From Allacma fusca (Eukaryota > Arthropoda > Collembola > Symphypleona > Sminthuridae), in NCBI GenBank assembly GCA_947179485.1, contig OX359247.1, forward strand, positions 2,199,060 to 2,263,059: 64,000 bases of DNA, read 5' to 3'. The notes beneath the pieces were generated by a model, which was not told where the DNA came from, did no database searches, and worked only from the letters and a program-made list of their open reading frames with translations. Each line of letters starts with the position of its first letter. The first letter of the stretch is position 1. A program made the translations under genes and the position numbers. This document shows positions 12,188-23,969 of this stretch, piece after piece.

Positions 12188-14058
12188 CAGTGCTCGGCAC
12201 GGGTATGGGTAATACTCGGGTAAACGGGTACGGGTATGGGTACTACTCGGGTAGCGATTTTATGTACCCGAACAATTCCGGGTACTAGCCGGGTACACTT
12301 TGGTCGCCTCAAAATTTCGGGTATGGGTATGGGTCTGGGTACAAGTATTTCGAAATGGGTATATACCCACTGGGTACGGGTATATTAGAGTCATTTACTC
12401 GTACCCGCGACCATTGTACCCGAGTATGTGGATACGTTAAGAATTGAGACATTTTGATGAATTTTATGACATCATGCTCGTACATTGGAAACTTTTGTCG
12501 GTATTTTTAGTGTTTCTGAATGCACAGAAGTAGCTTATTGTTCATACCCTTTTAACCTTACAACACACAGTAAATGTATTTCGGACTGTGTAGCTAAAAT
12601 ATATGCTTTTAGGGAAATGTCTTAGGAAGTATAAATAAATAAACAAACGAGGAATAGTAACGAAATAGAAGTTCACAACAGGGTGTCTTCATAATCTAGT
12701 ATTTTGTCACGAAATTACAAAAACAATGTTTGACAAACGTACATGATACTTCATTAGCCACAATGAATATAATTTACAAATTGGAGTTCCGATGAGTTAT
12801 ATGACTAGTTATTTTGTGTTATTGGTAGTTGATTAGGAGAAGGCGGATATTTCTAACAAGCTATTAATAAGTTATTTGTAGACAGAGCTACTGAGATGAG
12901 ACAATTAATGGAAAAGGCCGAATAAATCAAGAAGTGAAAAATCGAGTTGCCAAGTCCCAAGCAAAAACTGCATGTTAATTATCTCTATGTACAAAAATGC
13001 ATGTGCATTTATGCCCAGTACCATAAAGCACTTCGCCCATCAGCCCATAAACAATAAAAAGGGGAAAAGATTTGGCTGCCCTACTTTTTAGTAGTGTCTT
13101 CCAGATTTTTCAAAACTAGTTCCATACTTGTAGCTCAAAACCATGCAGCGGTCAAGAAAGTAACGCAAGAACTTTGCTTTGCTATTTTTCTTACAGGGTT
13201 GCTGCTTCTGTTTTACATGATTCTTTTGAAATAATTTAAATTTAGAAAGCGCTTGATTTCTTCATCTGTAAGTATCATCTGTAACATGTCCACAATTATT
13301 AGGGACCTGCTTGGTAATTGAAAGTCCTTGAAATTTTACAAATGCAGCAGAGGGTATTTTACTTTTTAAAATTCAATAAAAAACTAAACCTTTAGAAGCA
13401 TTCTTTTAGCTAAAATATCTTGACACATTTTTAGAAGCAAGTGGATAATATTGGGAAATGGAATATTTATTTTACCTCTTCTCCTATGCTGATGATGGAA
13501 ATGTTCTACAACTTGTAAATACTTAATGCATGTGGGGCATACTAAAAGACGTGATTCTATGTAGTAATACAGTTTACTTTAAAGATCTTCACTTACTCCA
13601 TTCCACTTTTGATTTTTAAACGGTTCTGTGGGTAATATTTTGATGGATCTGCAAGTATGCAAGTTGATTTTATTTCTAATCAAAAACGCTTCCAGTTTTT
13701 CATCCTTCGATGAAAATATACAATATGAAAAACCGCTCTAGCTAGTTAAAATTACACACTAAGGTGACATACATTATTATCTACATGTAACGTACTATTT
13801 CATTTAAACAAATGGGGATAACTTACCCGGGTATGAGTACGGGTACGACACTGAGATACCCGAGTATGGGTACAATTTTCGAGTATTTTTCGGGTACAGA
13901 TACATCGTTTGAAATTACATTGTGGGTACAGGTATGAAATATTTGTACCCGGATACTCGGGTATGGGTACGGGTATAGATACCAGATATTGCAATACCCG
14001 CATTTCGGGCACGGATACGGGTACGGGTACTGATTTTTCGTACCCGTGCCGAGCACTG
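12188..14058. mobile_element. Non-autonomous hAT element 1 (1,871 bp)
   Basis: The ends are perfect inverted repeats: CAGTGCTCGGCACGGGTA on the left and its reverse complement on the right. The element is flanked by a perfect 8-bp target duplication, TTCTTAAC (12,180-12,187 and 14,059-14,066), taken from the satellite monomer. A CAGTG terminus with 8-bp duplications is the hAT signature. Just inside each end lies a 220-240 bp block of degenerate GGGTAC/GTACCC hexamers (about 12,203-12,425 and 13,826-14,047), in inverted arrangement. The interior (12,430-13,800) is AT-rich and I see no transposase in it, so mobilisation would need an enzyme supplied in trans. Confidence 0.93.
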
Positions 14059-14066
14059 TTCTTAAC

Positions 14067-14398
14067 TATATTGCCGAGAAGTTTTTTTCTAAACCAAAAG
14101 CCGAGACGTTTTTTTCTAAACCAAAAGCCGAGACGTTTTTTTCTAAACCAAAAGCCGAAAAGTTTTTTTCTAAACCAAAAGCCGAGAAGTTTTTTTCTAA
14201 ACCAAAAGCCGAGAAGTTTTTTCTCAGCCAAAAGTCCCAGAAGTGTTCTGGTTTAGCCAAAAACCCGAGAATAATTTCTTCTAAGCCAAACGGCCGACAA
14301 GTTTGTGTTCTTAGCAAAAAGGCCAAAAGGGTTTTCCTCTTAGCAAAAAGGCCGAAAAGTTTTTCTTCTAAGCCAAAAGGCCTACAAATTTGTGTTTT
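14067..14398 (-). repeat. 29-bp U2-like satellite, antisense block 2
   Basis: The array continues between two insertions. It includes a run of near-identical shortened monomers (14,075-14,220, with TTTTTTTCTAAACCAAAAGC) that makes overlapping frames open on both strands. These are not genes. Confidence 0.93.
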
Positions 14399-14639
14399 GG
14401 AGTTCTAGTTTTTCCAAGTCCCCTTTGCAAAGAATCAAAGTAACTGTTTTGGGGAGGTCTGCAGCAACAGCATCAACATTTTCAAAAACCTGTAAACCAA
14501 TGATTAGTACAATTACTCGAACACTTATTATGAATTTGCATATGCATATATTTCATATATTTATATATACATATTTACATTAGTTAGTATTTAGATTATG
14601 CTTATTAGTATTGTATACTAGTCCAATTACATTGATAAC

Positions 14640-16242
14640 ACGAACAAACGATCGCATGCTGTCCAGTTGAGTCATTCTTTTAATTTTTGGACGCAGAAGA
14701 GCAGCTATCATTAGGAATGCCGCTGTAGGCTGTAGCGATTCTAGAAATAAAAAAAACAGCATGTACCAAACATGCTCTTAACAGGCAATTTTGTAAAATC
14801 CGGATGCTTTGACAGTTTACCTGTGAACTCGCGAATTCCAAAAGAGAGTGACGATTTTTTCATGGATGAAAAATAAACCGCAATCTTGCCAGATACCAGT
14901 TGCCGTTTGGATGATAGGCTGTCGGCCACGAGAGGATACATCTGGCTGAAATCATGCTGGATCTATAATAAATAAAAGCAAGTTGTAATATCGGGATAAA
15001 CCCTCCACCCAAAATTCTACAGTTAATAAAATTTTACAGCTCCAGGGGTTTCCAAAAGTCTCGGCCATTCCAACAAAATGGTCGTGTAATCGTTGTCGAG
15101 TTTACACTTGAGCAACTCCATCCTTCGGTATTTGAATGTTTTAACCATGTACTCAAACACCCTCTGCGGAGGAGCTGCGTGATTGACAAGCCAATTTTTC
15201 ATAGAAATGGAATCCGTGTCCGGTTCGTCTATAATACCAGAATTCATAAAATAGTCAATACGATAATAATTATTACGTCAAAATTTGTTCGGAATGCTTG
15301 TATTACTTTCTTCAAAATTCTCTTCTGCAATAGGATCTTTAAGGGGTTTCAACTTGAAGGACCCATTCCCCTGACGCAAGGAGCTCCAGAAGTTTTTAAA
15401 GTGATATTGAATGTGACCGGTAGGTGACAAAGATCGTTTCGTACCGCGTTTCGGATCATAGACGGTAGTGGAGGGGGAAAATAAGAATCCTGCAAAGTTG
15501 CATCAAGTTTACAAACTAAATAGTTTCATAATTATAATAATTTATTGTACTTACTTTTAAATCTTTCCATTCCTTGCCAGTAAATGTTGGATAAAGCTGT
15601 GACACTATACATTCAGCAATTTGGTTCCTCTGATCAGTTGATGGCCTAAACAATATACGAATTAAAATAAAATAATTAGGGTTTAAACATTTTTATAATT
15701 ATTGCTTAGTTCTTACATGGCGGAATGACATTGCTTCACTAAGTTTTGGCATAGGGTTTTCACCAAGAATCTGCGTAATTTAGGTGGAATAGGTTTTAAT
15801 GATTCGGCCATTAATAATTTCCGAGCCAAAGTTCACATGCAGATCCTTGTCATTTTGAATTTAAATCGCCTTCACGTTCTATTTTAGTATTCATAGTAAG
15901 TTTTAAATAGTAAGTACATTTCAGTCAGTTTACAAAAGCCAGCTCATGTTAAATTATAATTTATGTGCATAATATACCAATAATGTGTCTTCCTCATCAA
16001 AAAATAACTTCCATTTTCGGACTCGTTTGTTTGTTACAGTTGCACTGGAAACTTCCGAATTTGAAATCTCTGCTGATTTACTTGTTGTCGGAAAAAATAC
16101 AGTAATGACATTTTCCTAAATTAAACAAATATTTTCAATGTTAATGCATGAGACGCAACATGCTACAAGCTAATAAACGATGTACCTGCTGTACTGTTGC
16201 ACCGACCTCGCGAAGTACCTTTTCTGTTATCTCTTCGGACAT
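14640..16242 (-). pseudogene. Multi-exon transposon-associated protein, decayed
   Basis: Exons with matching phases can be read on the minus strand. They are 16,242-16,186 (ATG, 19 codons, donor GTACAT), 16,115-15,978 (46 codons), one ending near 15,723 at GTAAGA, 15,645-15,555 (donor GTAAGT), about 15,489-15,037, about 14,965-14,825, and a last one near 14,740-14,640. The exon near 15,200-15,040 holds KNWLVNHAAPP and LLEWPRLLETPG. The next continues with DFSQMYPL, as in a family of arthropod and fish proteins of unknown function that neighbour transposase-like genes. An in-frame TGA near 15,273 interrupts the fifth exon, and upstream exon borders near 15,830 are uncertain. It could be the 3' part of the gene above rather than a separate gene. 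Confidence 0.55.
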
Positions 16243-16480
16243 CTGTAAAAGCAAACAATTTGAAAGAAACGAATCTTGCTACGAATTCATTCTAGTGTAA
16301 GTCGTAGGGCAATTGCAAATAGTTGCAAGAATCAATAAAATTGCGAAAGATGTGGAGGGGCTTTTTCCCCAATAGGTTTGAATTCACAAATTTTGATTCC
16401 GTCAATAGATTTAACACGGAATGCCCTGAAATGCGAAATGTATTCTGTGTTCACATCCTCCAATATAAGGAACATTTTGT

Positions 16481-18117
16481 TTAAATGTTTAAATGACATA
16501 ATTTCGGTCCAATTGAAGTGCTTTCAAACAGTACATATTTTCCATGTTTAAATAAGGAAGCCTTGTACATTATTTCGTCCAACACAACGATTTCTACACT
16601 GTCAGAATCGAAATTGTTACAAATAACTTCATTAAAATGTGTATCATTAGCACTAGTAATAACAGCACCAAACTCGTGTATTTCGTCGCTTTTGAAATGT
16701 TCCTGTAGCAAAAACTTGTAACTTGCATAAAGTTGATTCCTTGTTGGAACTGTTTTGCAAATGTTTTTAAAATTTCCACAGTTTCGGGCAACTCCCTTAA
16801 AACATTTGTGTCTTCCTTCATTTCTCATTGACCAATCCCGAATAGGTCGTCCAATTTGTAGTATAATTTCTGGGTAATGAGTCATAAAATGATGCTTGGG
16901 CCTTAAATTACACTTCGATAGCTTTTGATACAAAAAGTGGTGGTCCTCGATAAGGTCTCAAAGAAAATTCACAGCAGTGTCGGCGACGGATGGCGCTAAC
17001 AAAATATTAAGAATGTCAATTAAAATTAAAATGAGATTGTAAAATGAATCATTTTGTCCGAAAAAATCTCCAAACAAAAACAGGAAACAGAATAGAAGCG
17101 ATATAATCTGACCCGCTGTCTGCCCCATTTTTGTATCGCTTCCTGACAATTTCTGTACATTCAGTGGACTGGGCTTTGATTGCCGAAAATGATCATAATC
17201 AAAATTTGCAATTCGATAGTTCAATTGTTCTAACGTAACACCTTCACGCAAAATATGCAGTAAAGCTAATTTAATGTCCAATGGCACAATCCCTTCAAAA
17301 CAATCGTGCATTATATCCACACTGTAGTTATTGGTTACGTGAAAGTATTTCAGTGAGTTAAAAATAGAAGCCGACTTAATTCCCGTTTCTTCTATGTAGC
17401 AAACAACAGTTTTTTCGAAGGTTTCTAAAGCTGATTCAAGAGGGCCTTTAAGACTCTCCAAATCTAAGGGGGTATCTAATACTTGCTCTAAATTGCATGC
17501 GGAATTTATACTATAAACTTCTTTTATTTTAATTTTGGAGCCCTTATCGTGTAAACATACATGCCTTTTGAATGAACTAAACCAAATAAATTCGGAATCG
17601 CACAGAGGGCATCGAAAGTTTCTGCAGCGTGTGTTAAATTTGTGTGCTCGTTTAAAGTGGCTCCAAATAGCATCCCATTTGCGTTCCAAGAATAGATCGC
17701 ATAAAGAACATTTTACCTGACATTCCTCGAGTTCCTTTTGAAAGAACTAATGATGGAGATTCGGTCACCTGCTACGGGAACAATATGTCAAAGTTCTTGC
17801 TTCAGAACCTCGTCTTTCAAGGCCAACTCCATAGTTTTGTCATCGATACATTGATCTTTGAAAAAAACATATTCACAAAGGAAGAGTTAGATCAACACCG
17901 TTTTAATACCGAAATTGTTTAAATACAAAACCCCAACTTGTAGAGTAGGCTTGTTAACTATACAAAACGGATATACAATATACCAACGACTCAATAATAC
18001 AATAATTGTTGGATTGTAAAATAATGTTTAGATTTAAACCATACCTCGGGATTTCTGCAAATAATCAACTGGTAGCTGCAATCCGTTTAGGATTTTCTCC
18101 AGAATAAAGAAATCCAT
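16481..18117 (-). pseudogene. Decayed SAM-like / C2H2 / MHDxxEG transposase-like gene
   Basis: A first exon (18,117 down to 18,045) starts at ATG and ends at a GT donor. It joins in phase to a second exon near 17,865 after an AG acceptor. Together they resemble a SAM-like domain, ending with the pattern VAGDRISI near 17,770. Next come two Cys2-His2-like fingers (CSLC...H..H at about 17,715-17,640, CPLC...H...H at about 17,610-17,555). A long frame from 17,689 carries VDIMHDCFEG near 17,310 and, past an in-frame TGA at 16,958-16,960, RPKHHFMTHYP (near 16,890) and WSMRNEGRHKCFK (near 16,830). These motifs mark a widespread animal family usually annotated as uncharacterised; a nuclease/transposase role is inference. 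A further in-frame TGA lies near 17,790. The downstream frame resumes in the same phase, so the gene is decayed but not scrambled. Confidence 0.7.
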
Positions 18118-18500
18118 GGTGATGGTAGTCGTCCAAAATTAAGGATTTATTCGAAACTTAATTTTTCAGTCATGGATTTCAGGTTCTGCTTTTGTACCAC
18201 GCCGTAAACTGACGGAACATGAGTTTAGATATGGCTACTCTGTGAAAGTATTGCTGTTTACGGGAACAAAAACATTCTAATGCCATACATAAGCTAGATC
18301 CAAAGCAGAACATTTTAATGCTGTCGCCGGCCTAGTTAGGATTCCGTAAGGCCAGGACCATTTTAGTACGGGGTTGAAATTTTCTTGCAATGCAAGATGA
18401 ATTTATGATTGTATATTTTCGGTAAAAAGCATTTCTTCTGCCTGTACATATTCAATTATTATTTATGCTGCATACAGGAAGAACGGTGTTTTTAGAAATA

Positions 18501-20660
18501 TAGTTTTTAATTTTAGCCAAAACGCCGATAAGTTTTTTTCTTAGCCGAAAAGCCAAAAAGTGCTTGTTCTTAGCGAAAAGGCCGAAACGTTTTTTCTATG
18601 CCTACAGGCCTAGAAGTTCGTTTTCTTAGCATAAAGGCCCAAAAGTGTTTGTTTTTAAAAAGAAGCCCGAAACTTGTTTTGTCTTTACCAAAAAACCCGA
18701 AAAGTTTTTATATTTAGCCAAAAGGCCGTGATGTTTTTGTTCTGATCCAAAACGCCGAAAAACGTTTCTTCTTAGCAAAAATGCCGATATGTTTGCTCTT
18801 AGCGGAAAAGGCAAAAAGTTTGTGCTCTTAGCCAAAAGGCGGAGAAGATTTTGATCTCAGTCAAAAGGCCGAAAAGGTTTTCTTTTAAGCCAAAAAGCCT
18901 AGAAGTTTCAGTTCTTAGCAAAAAGGCCGAGAATTTTGTTCTTAGCCAAATAACTGAGACGTTTCTGTTCTTAGCCAAATAACTGAGGAGTTTTTGTTCT
19001 TAGCCAAAATGCCGAGAAGTTTTTTTCTTAGGTAAAAGGCCGAGGTTTTTTTCCCTGAAAGATCGAGAAGTTCTCTTCTAAGCAAAAAATCCCAGCAGTG
19101 TTCGTTTTTAGCCAAAGGCCGAGAATTTTTTTCCTTTACCAAAAAATCCGAAAAGCTTTTTTCTTAGCCAAATGCCCTAGGAGTTTTTTTCTTAGCTAAA
19201 AGTTCGAGAAGTATTTGTTCTGAGCCAAAAGGCCTAGAAGTTTGTGTTCTTAGCCAAAAGGCCGAGAAATATTTGTTCTTAGCCATATGTCGAGAAGTTT
19301 TTGTTTTTGGCGAAAAGGCCTAGAAGTTTTTGGGCTGAGCCAAAAGGCCGTTAAGATTTTGTTCTTAGCCAAAAGGCCGAGAAGCTTTTGTTTTAAGCTT
19401 AAATGCAAACAAATTTTGGTTCCAAGAAAAAAGGACGAGTGGTTTTTTTCTTAGGCCAAACGGCCGAGAAGTTTTGTTCTTAGCCAAAAGGCCTATCAAT
19501 TTGTGTACTTAGCCAAAGGGCCGAGAAGTTTTTTTTAAACCAAAAGCCGAGAAGGCCTAGAAGTTTGTGTTCTTATCCAAAACGCCGATGATTTTGTTCT
19601 TAGCCAAATAACTGAGACGTTTCTATTCTTAGCCAAATAACTGAGGTTTTGTTCTTCTCCAAATAATTGAGAAGTTTTTGTTTTTAACCAAATAACTGAG
19701 AAGTTCTTGTTCTTAGGTAAATGGCCGAGAAGTTTTTGGTCTTAGCCAAAAGCCCTAGAAGTTTTTTTTTACCTGAAAAGCAGAGAAGTTTTTCTTTTTA
19801 CCCGAAAGGCCGAGAAGTTTTTTTCGCAGCCAAAAGGCCCAGAAGTATTTGTTTTTAGCCAAAGGGCCGAGAGTTTTTTTCCTTTAATAAAAAATCCGAA
19901 AAGTTTTTTTCTAAGCCAAAAGGCCCATAAGTTTTTTTTCTTAGCCAAAAACCCGAGAAGTTTTTGTTCTTAGCGGAAAAGGCACAACGTTTGTGTTCTT
20001 AGCCAAATGGCGGAGAAGTGTTCGTTCCTAGCCAAAAGGCCCATAAGTTTTTTTCTCAGCCAAAAGGCCGAAAAGTTTTTCTTCTAAGCCAAAAGGCTTA
20101 GAAGTTTGTGTTCCTAGCCAAAAGTCCGAGAATTTTGTTCTTATCCAAATAACTGAGAAGGTTTTGTTCTTAGCCAAATAATTGAGAAGTTTTTGCTCTT
20201 AGCCTAAAGGCCTAAAAGTTTGTGTTCTTAGGCAAAAGGCCGAGAATTTTGTGTTCTTAGCCAAATGGTAGAGCATTTTTCGTTCTTAGCAAACAGGTCC
20301 AGAAGTGTTCGCTTTTACCCAAAAGCCCGAGAATGTTTTTCCTTTACAAAAAACCCGAAAAGTTTTTTTCTAAGCCAAATGGCGGAGAAGTTTTCGTTGG
20401 TAGCCAAAACGACGAAAAACTGTTCTTCTTGGCCAGAATGTCGAGAATTTTTGATTCTTAGCGGAAAAGGCAAAAAGTTTATGCTCTTAGCCAAAAGGCC
20501 GGGAAGATTTTGATCTCTGTCGAAAGGCCGAAATGGTTTTCTTTTAAGCCAAAAAGCCTAGAAGTTTAAATTCTTAGCCAAAAGGCCGAGAATTTTGTTC
20601 TTAGCAAAATAACTGAGACGTTTCTGTTCTTAGCCAAATAACTGAGAAGTTTTTGTTCTT
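18501..20660 (-). repeat. 29-bp U2-like satellite, antisense block 3
   Basis: The array resumes after the 4.1-kb insert. The first 110 bp (18,505-18,620) closely match 10,262-10,380, and 18,740-19,530 resembles 11,400-12,180. Block 3 therefore looks like a diverged copy of the end of block 1, not just its continuation. Confidence 0.94.
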
Positions 20661-21048
20661 GCTGCCGTTCTGACTGCTCCTGCTGTCCGAAATAGCTATA
20701 GAGTGAGAGTGAAATGTAAAGCTATAGGTACAGAAAGAAGATATGCAGATAAGTGAGGAGACAAGGGCCACGCCACGGACACAATCTTATCCGAATGTCT
20801 GCAGTCGCAGTATATGTAAATACACCGATTCATCTTACGAATCATTATCAGTGTACGGCACACACTACTCCTACTGACACTCTTCCAAAAATGCGCAACA
20901 TGCCTCCAAACCCCATTTGCATACCGATAGTGTATAGGGAAAGATAGAAAGAAACTGAAATTATTTTGGGGTGAGCTAGAGTCGAATGCCAGCTCTTCTG
21001 CAACCTTACAGATTCGCTACACCACCAGACTGCAGGCTCGGTCTTCAA
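20661..21048 (-). mobile_element. Probable tRNA-derived SINE (about 390 bp)
   Basis: Unique sequence interrupts a monomer (…TTTTTGTTCTT, then later …TAAAATACAAACAAATT). Reading the minus strand from 21,048, an A-box-like TGGTGTAGCGA (21,024-21,014) is followed 35 nt later by a B-box-like GCATTCGACTC (20,989-20,979). That is the spacing of an RNA polymerase III promoter in a tRNA-like head. The remaining 300 bp are a non-coding body. I could not define a target duplication, and the 3' tail is not A-rich, so the class is likely but not certain. Confidence 0.6.
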
Positions 21049-21385
21049 CTAAAATACAAACAAATTATGTCCCAGGAAAAAAGGACGAGCAGTTTTTTTC
21101 TTATCCAAACGGCCGAGAAGTTTTTCTTCTTAGCCAAAAGGCCTAGAAGTTTGTATTGTTAGCCGAAAAGCCAAAACGTTTTTGCTCTTAGCCAAAAGGC
21201 CGACAACATTTTGATCTTAGCCAAAAGGCCGACAACATTTTGATCTTAGCCAAAAGACGACAAGATTTTGATCTTAGATGAAAGGCCGACAATTTTGTTG
21301 TTAGCCAAATAACTGAGATGTTTTTGTTCTTATCCAATAGCCCGAAACGTTTTTTTCTTAGCCAAAAGACCCAGAAGTGTTTTAA
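21049..21385 (-). repeat. 29-bp U2-like satellite, antisense block 4
   Basis: Degenerate monomers continue to a junction near 21,380-21,395, where …CAGAAGTGTTTTAAAAAAGACTTA abuts CTTGGCTAAGAAC. From there every monomer is in the opposite orientation. Confidence 0.92.
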
Positions 21386-22302
21386 AAAAGACTTACTTGG
21401 CTAAGAACAAAATCTTCTCGGTCTTTTGGCTAAGAAGAAAATCTACTCGGTCTTCTGGCTAAGAACAAAGACTGCCCAAATTGCCTGGCTAAGAAGAAAT
21501 ACTTCTCGGGCTTTTCCCTAAGAACCAAGAATTCCGGGCCATTTGGCTAAGAAGAAAAGCTTCTCGGCCTTTTGGCTAAAAATTAAAACTTTTCGAAATT
21601 TTTGTAAGAAAAGCTACTCGGCCTTTTGGCTAAGAACGAAAACTTCTCGGCGTTTTGGTTACGAACAAATACTTCTCGTGTTTTTCGGCTAAGAAACAAA
21701 GCTTCTCGGCATTTTGGCTAAGAACTAAAACTTTTGAGACTTTTTGTTAAGAAAAAAATTCTCAGCCCTTTGGCTAAAATTAACGACTTCTATGCCTTTT
21801 GGCTAAGAAAAAAAGTTTTTAGCCGTTTGGCTAAGAACAAAGTCTTCTCGTGTTTTTGGCTACAAAGAAATGCTTCTCGGCCTTTTGGCCAAGAACAAAA
21901 CCTTTTTGGCCTTTTGGTAAAGGACAAAGACTGCCCGTGTTTCTTGGCTAAGAAAAATGCTTCTCGGCCTTTTGGCCAAGAACAAAATCTTCTCGGTCTT
22001 TAGGCTAAAAAGAAAATCTACTCGGTCTTCTGGCTAAGAACAAAGACTGCCCGTGTTTCCTGGCTAAGAAGAAATGCTTCTCGGCCTTTTGGCTAAGAAC
22101 AAAATCTTCTCGGTCTTTTGGCTAAGAACAAAATCTTCTCGGTCTTTTGGCTAAGAACAATATCTACTCGGTCTTCTCGCTAAGAACAAAGTCTGCCCGT
22201 GTTTCCTGGCTATGAAGAAATGCTTCTCGGCCGAAAGAAGAAAAGAAAATCTCCTCCGATAAGTGGCTAAGAACAAAAACTTCCTAGCCGTTTAGCTAAG
22301 AG
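21386..22302 (+). repeat. 29-bp U2-like satellite, sense block 1
   Basis: Monomers now read CTTCTCGGCCTTTTGGCTAA then GAACAAAA on the plus strand. Exact 20-base cores occur for example at 22,077-22,096. A common variant substitutes GACTGCCCGTGTTTCCTGGC. The block ends at the target site of hAT element 2. Confidence 0.96.
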
Positions 22303-23969
22303 CAGTGCTCGGACTGGGTACAGAAACTGTGTACCCGTACCCATACCTGTACCCGAATATTGGGTACTACAAAATGCTGTACCTATACCCGTACCCATAC
22401 CCGAGTACCCGGGTAAATTATTTCGGTACCCGTACCCGTACCTGAAAATACAATGTAGTACCTGTACCCAAAATTTACCCGTACCCGTAATGTACCCAAA
22501 ACCTGTACCCGTACCCGAGTATCTATTGTGTGTACCCGGGTATTACTCGGGTACTGGAAGTTTGGCCGATTTAAAATCCCCGACGACATTATACTGCCCA
22601 GCTGAAAAATTTTAATTTGTCAATTTTTTGACCTCCACGCTTCCGGGATTTTGGGAATTTTCCCTAGGCGTTAAAGACATCCTATTTGAATTTTTTGAAA
22701 AAATTATTTAACGCATTTTGGGATTTTTTAATAAACACTGACCAAATTCAAATCCTACTACCCCAAAATAATAACTTGCTGAATGAATTGAAATGTGTTC
22801 TCGCTAATTGGAATTGGGACGGATTCTTTAATACTAAACTCTCCACAACTTGCTTTTCAACTTGGAGAACACGAAACAATTTTGTTTCCGGCTAATCGAA
22901 CTCTGTGTATAGAAAATGTTATACGGAAAAATTGAGTTGATCATAATTTTTCCAAGTAAAATATTGCGGTTTCAGGAAATAAATGTGGGAGGCAATATTG
23001 AATATTCATTTTATATTACAGCTTTATAAAACAAACATTCGTAAACTGTCTTTCACATTTATGAAGCCCGAGACGGAGATTTTCGAAAAATGCAGGCCCA
23101 TGGAAGTTTTGAGCGCCAAGTTCAGATGTCTGTCAAGTTCTTTTAACATCAAAATTATCTATATTAATCAAAGGGACTGAAATATAAATATTGCGTGCAA
23201 GGAATGATATTTTTCATTCGAAAATGTTATAAATATTCACCCCAATAAATACTCAAAGTGTCATAAATACCCAGAATTGAAAATGCTCAAATTGCCTGCA
23301 TAAAATGCCTTGGCGTTTTCAAATGGGCAACCCTGGGTACTTGTAACATTAAGAAATGGATCTGCTAATAAATGTAAATTTATTCCGATCTTATCTCGTA
23401 ATACGTCTTCAAATAATTGTAATGTTACGCGAAGCTAATTAAATTGAATCCCAAGAACCTCCCTCTTGAAATTCTTCGTTGATGAGCTTCACTATTTAAT
23501 TCGATAAACAGATGATTTCTTTGACTCTACGCTCTATTTCTTTATTAGATTCCTTGGATGAATTATTAGACTACCATGTAAAAAACTACCACGTAATCAT
23601 AAATGAGACGAAGCCACTATCGCAAGTATCTGTATACTACGAAATAAGCAACTCCACGGTTGGTAGGTCTTATTGTTAGCCATAGTAATCCATCCCATCA
23701 GGAATCCTCGAAGTACCCAAAAATACTCGGGTACAGCACCCACGGGTACAGGCATTTTACATACCCGTACCCATTGGGTACTACCCGATTGCCACTGAGT
23801 GAGTACCCATACCCGTACCCGTACCTGTACCCACTTTATTGCCTACAATCAAGAGTACCCGGGTAGTACCCGCGTACTTGCGAGTACGCAACTTCTGTAC
23901 CCGGGTAGTACCCATACCTGTACCCGTACCCATTTACCCGAGTATTACCCGTACCCAGTCCGAGCACTG
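22303..23969. mobile_element. Non-autonomous hAT element 2 (1,667 bp)
   Basis: Perfect inverted termini, CAGTGCTCGGACTGGGTA on the left and its reverse complement on the right, are flanked by the 8-bp duplication GCTAAGAG (22,295-22,302 and 23,970-23,977). Degenerate TACCCG hexamer blocks sit inside each end (about 22,319-22,555 and 23,716-23,960). The first ten terminal bases equal those of element 1, so both belong to one family. The interior between 22,570 and 23,700 is AT-rich and I see no recognisable protein in it. The short frames there lack any motif. Confidence 0.93.

Larger units (their letters stand above)
14399..18500 (-). mobile_element. 4.1-kb intron-bearing transposon-like insertion in the satellite
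   Basis: Non-satellite DNA interrupts the array: monomers stop inside a TTTGTGTT unit near 14,398 and resume near 18,501. The insert carries two adjacent minus-strand, multi-exon, decayed genes. The upstream one has a SAM-like start, two C2H2-like fingers and a conserved MHD..EG / KPKHHF.THYP segment; the downstream one belongs to a family often found beside such genes. I could not find convincing terminal inverted repeats or a target duplication, so the superfamily is unassigned. Class II is an inference from the protein family and from its insertion into satellite. Confidence 0.6.

Noticed and set aside
12203..12425. TACCCG/GGGTAC hexamers as telomere-like DNA
   Set aside because: They lie inside hAT termini with target duplications, are degenerate, and do not match known animal telomere repeats.
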